From NCBI GenBank assembly GCA_024449915.1, contig JAMZAV010000053.1, forward strand, positions 682,001 through 746,000: DNA of 64,000 nucleotides, given 5' to 3'. Below the pieces are notes generated by a model. It saw only the letters and a list, made by a program, of their open reading frames with translations. It did no database searches and was not told the origin of the DNA. Made by a program: the position numbers and the translations under genes. This document shows positions 61,998 to 64,000 of this stretch, in pieces. This stretch comes from Sweltsa coloradensis (lineage: Eukaryota; Arthropoda; Insecta; Plecoptera; Chloroperlidae). Every line of letters begins with the position of its first letter. Positions within the stretch are counted from its first letter, which is position 1.

Positions 61998-64000
61998 CTT
62001 CGGAACAACTATAGAAGTTCCCCTCTTTGTATGATAAACAATGTTTGAAGCCATACAACACAGCCAGAGCTCTTCGTGTTCGAAATTATTATAGTGTAAG
62101 GCCCGTGATTTTTATGATTTAACAAAACAATAATGTGTAACCTAAGCTTAATTTTTATCAAGTTCTAGGAGATCATGATTTATTAATTAATGTTAATTAC
62201 AATACAATATACATTATTAATATCCTGCGTATCGATGAAAATACTGACGAGACATATTCTAAAGTTTTATTATATCATTCAAAGATTATATATAAATTCG
62301 AGTCAACAAATCCATCCAAGCGTGGTCGGAGATTTTCCGGCGCTCGTCATTGTCGTTGGTATATCGAATTTCAAAAGGACATAACGTATGAGAAATTCCA
62401 TATTTTATCATATTGTCAAACTAAAGTATTTGTAAAACTCAAAGCAATTTTTAGTCTAGCTGGAGGAAATACAACAAGAATATTTGAAAAGAAATGTTAG
62501 TTGTTAGATGAAACTCACTAACCATAATATATTTTATTGGAATTTATTAAAAGATATTCGAAGGAAGTTCTATATGATCTAGAAAATGTACATCAACATC
62601 TATAAAAGAGATACCAGAGTTCGAAGTCTGAGCTGCTTGTTTGTAGTTTGGGCGCTGACCTGAAGACGAGCGACAGACAGTACATTCAGAAATATTTCTC
62701 CACTTCCGTCAGTGCTTTGATATTACTGACAAACACCCAAACCAAAAAGTATCAAAGCCGAAAATAAAAACTTTGACTTGTGTTGGTTGGACCAATAACT
62801 AATCTCCTTTCTTAATAACACAGTATATTGCGAGAATTGTTTGCTAAATAGGGATCTATGGGCAACGGCCAAGGTTAAACATAATCACAGTCTTTTGAGG
62901 GCGTTGTTTTTTCATACCGGGCAGAGAGCTTGGTTTTATTAATTGGTCTCCAGGAGAGACGTGTGTTTCGCTTTCAGTTTTTTTCATCATAGCAAAAGGT
63001 ATATATTCTAGACGTATCTTATCTATGTATATTCCCATTCAATGCATCAAAAACAACAAATCAATTTATTTGTTTTCCACATTATTTTTCCCTTCAGATA
63101 CTTCTTTCACTCATCCTCTGATTCTGACGACGACTCAGTGCGTTTTCTGGTTCAAATCGTTTGGGTATGACCACAATACTACTGAATTTTTAGTTTCCAT
63201 TTATTAATCCGATTAAAGGGAATTTTATTTAAAACATTATGAATTGAAATTGTGTTTGTATATATCCGTAGCCTAGGTAGACGAAAAAATTTTAAAATCG
63301 AGGTATCCTCTTTTTTAATGACATCAGTCTGATCTAGGATTGATAATTTACTTACTGTTCGGTAAAGAAATGATAACAGCTGTGAGGTAGCGTCATAAAT
63401 GGGAGGTAGATAATCTATCTTGTATATAGAAGGGGTCGTGGGAGGAGATACATTATGGTAAAGAGGATATTTAGTTTTGTCAAATTGAGTCTACGGTATC
63501 GAAATGTTGACTCTGAAATGAATATGATTAAATGATTATGATTCCATCCACGTTTCATAATAGCTTAGTGGAGTGGGCTTCAAGGTAAAAGAGAGCGTGC
63601 GTTATAGTAAGAGAAACTGGATAGTTCATATTGCACATGCAACTTGTCTCGATTGACCTCGTGGGCGCATCAACTGGGCCGTGAAGGGGGAATATCGATC
63701 ACTGTCTAGACTTCTCAGCATAATTATGTTAATAACTTATAACGACTTTCGAGAGTCGAAGTTACTTCATTAATGCATAATATAGTTTTGCGACATGAGT
63801 TTGGTAATTAACCTATGCTATATTTGAAGTGCATTTCCTTGATAGTGATGACACATATGATTTAAAAACGCTAATGTGTGAAGGTTTATGGTTTAGTTAA
63901 TTGCTTGGAAGATCAAACTAAAGGTCAAGTAACCTTTAATGGCTCGAGTTATTTTATGCAACCGCCGTTTTTTATTTTAATAAACTGCTTTTTAAAGTTG
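61998..64000. other. Downstream sequence, 3' end of gene not resolved
   Basis: No exon is certain. A strong pyrimidine tract and acceptor (TTTTTCCCTTCAG to 63097) is followed in the required phase 0 by seven codons (ILLSLIL) and TGA at 63119-63121, a possible short terminal exon. An AATAAA lies at about 63979. Otherwise AT-rich and featureless. Confidence 0.4.

Noticed and set aside
63098..63207. Longer frames after the acceptor at 63097
   Set aside because: They are open only in phases 1 and 2, but the preceding exon ends in phase 0.

Overview
The window reads as an AT-rich, repeat-laden animal nuclear genome, most likely an insect or other arthropod. The case rests on large introns with GT-AG signals, many tRNA-derived SINEs, TTAA-flanked and hAT-type MITEs, a non-LTR retrotransposon remnant and Helitron-like elements. 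I see no bacterial-style operons, no CRISPR array and no intact rRNA or tRNA gene. Species cannot be fixed from the sequence. Almost all long open frames are chance frames or lie inside repeats.

The one protein-coding gene I can support is on the + strand and is split. A start exon (37679-37791, ATG at 37693, strong Kozak context) encodes a signal peptide. It is separated by a 23.9 kb intron from a phase 0-0 exon at 61710-61817, which carries a dibasic DKR site followed by TIGPLRQIFPNLSQ. Together they encode the first 69 residues of a small secreted precursor whose family I do not recognise. The 3' end is probably beyond the window or in a short exon near 63.1 kb. Inside the big intron, 43860-43949 is a candidate alternative terminal exon, also phase 0, with a nearby AATAAA. 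A palindromic CCAAT/CRE block lies 67 bp past the second exon, and a CRE/YY1-like cluster lies about 2 kb before the first.

The rest is repeats. Left part (1-30 kb): a foldback with tRNA-like B-boxes, a TTAA-flanked MITE, SINE copies, a LINE 3' remnant with a second copy of its tail, a long CTGT microsatellite, several foldbacks, and two hAT MITEs with perfect 8-bp target duplications. Middle (30-37 kb): two Helitron-like copies in inverted orientation, abutting a Penelope-like foldback with hammerhead-like motifs. Right part (37-64 kb): the gene's giant intron, holding more SINEs, Helitron-like copies and a 603-bp TTAA-flanked foldback nested inside a SINE.

The 54.9-56.2 kb block is a deletion-rich, homopolymer-shortened second copy of the 53.4-54.9 kb block. 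It looks more like uncorrected long-read sequence left in the assembly than a biological duplication. Anyone using this window should treat it with caution.
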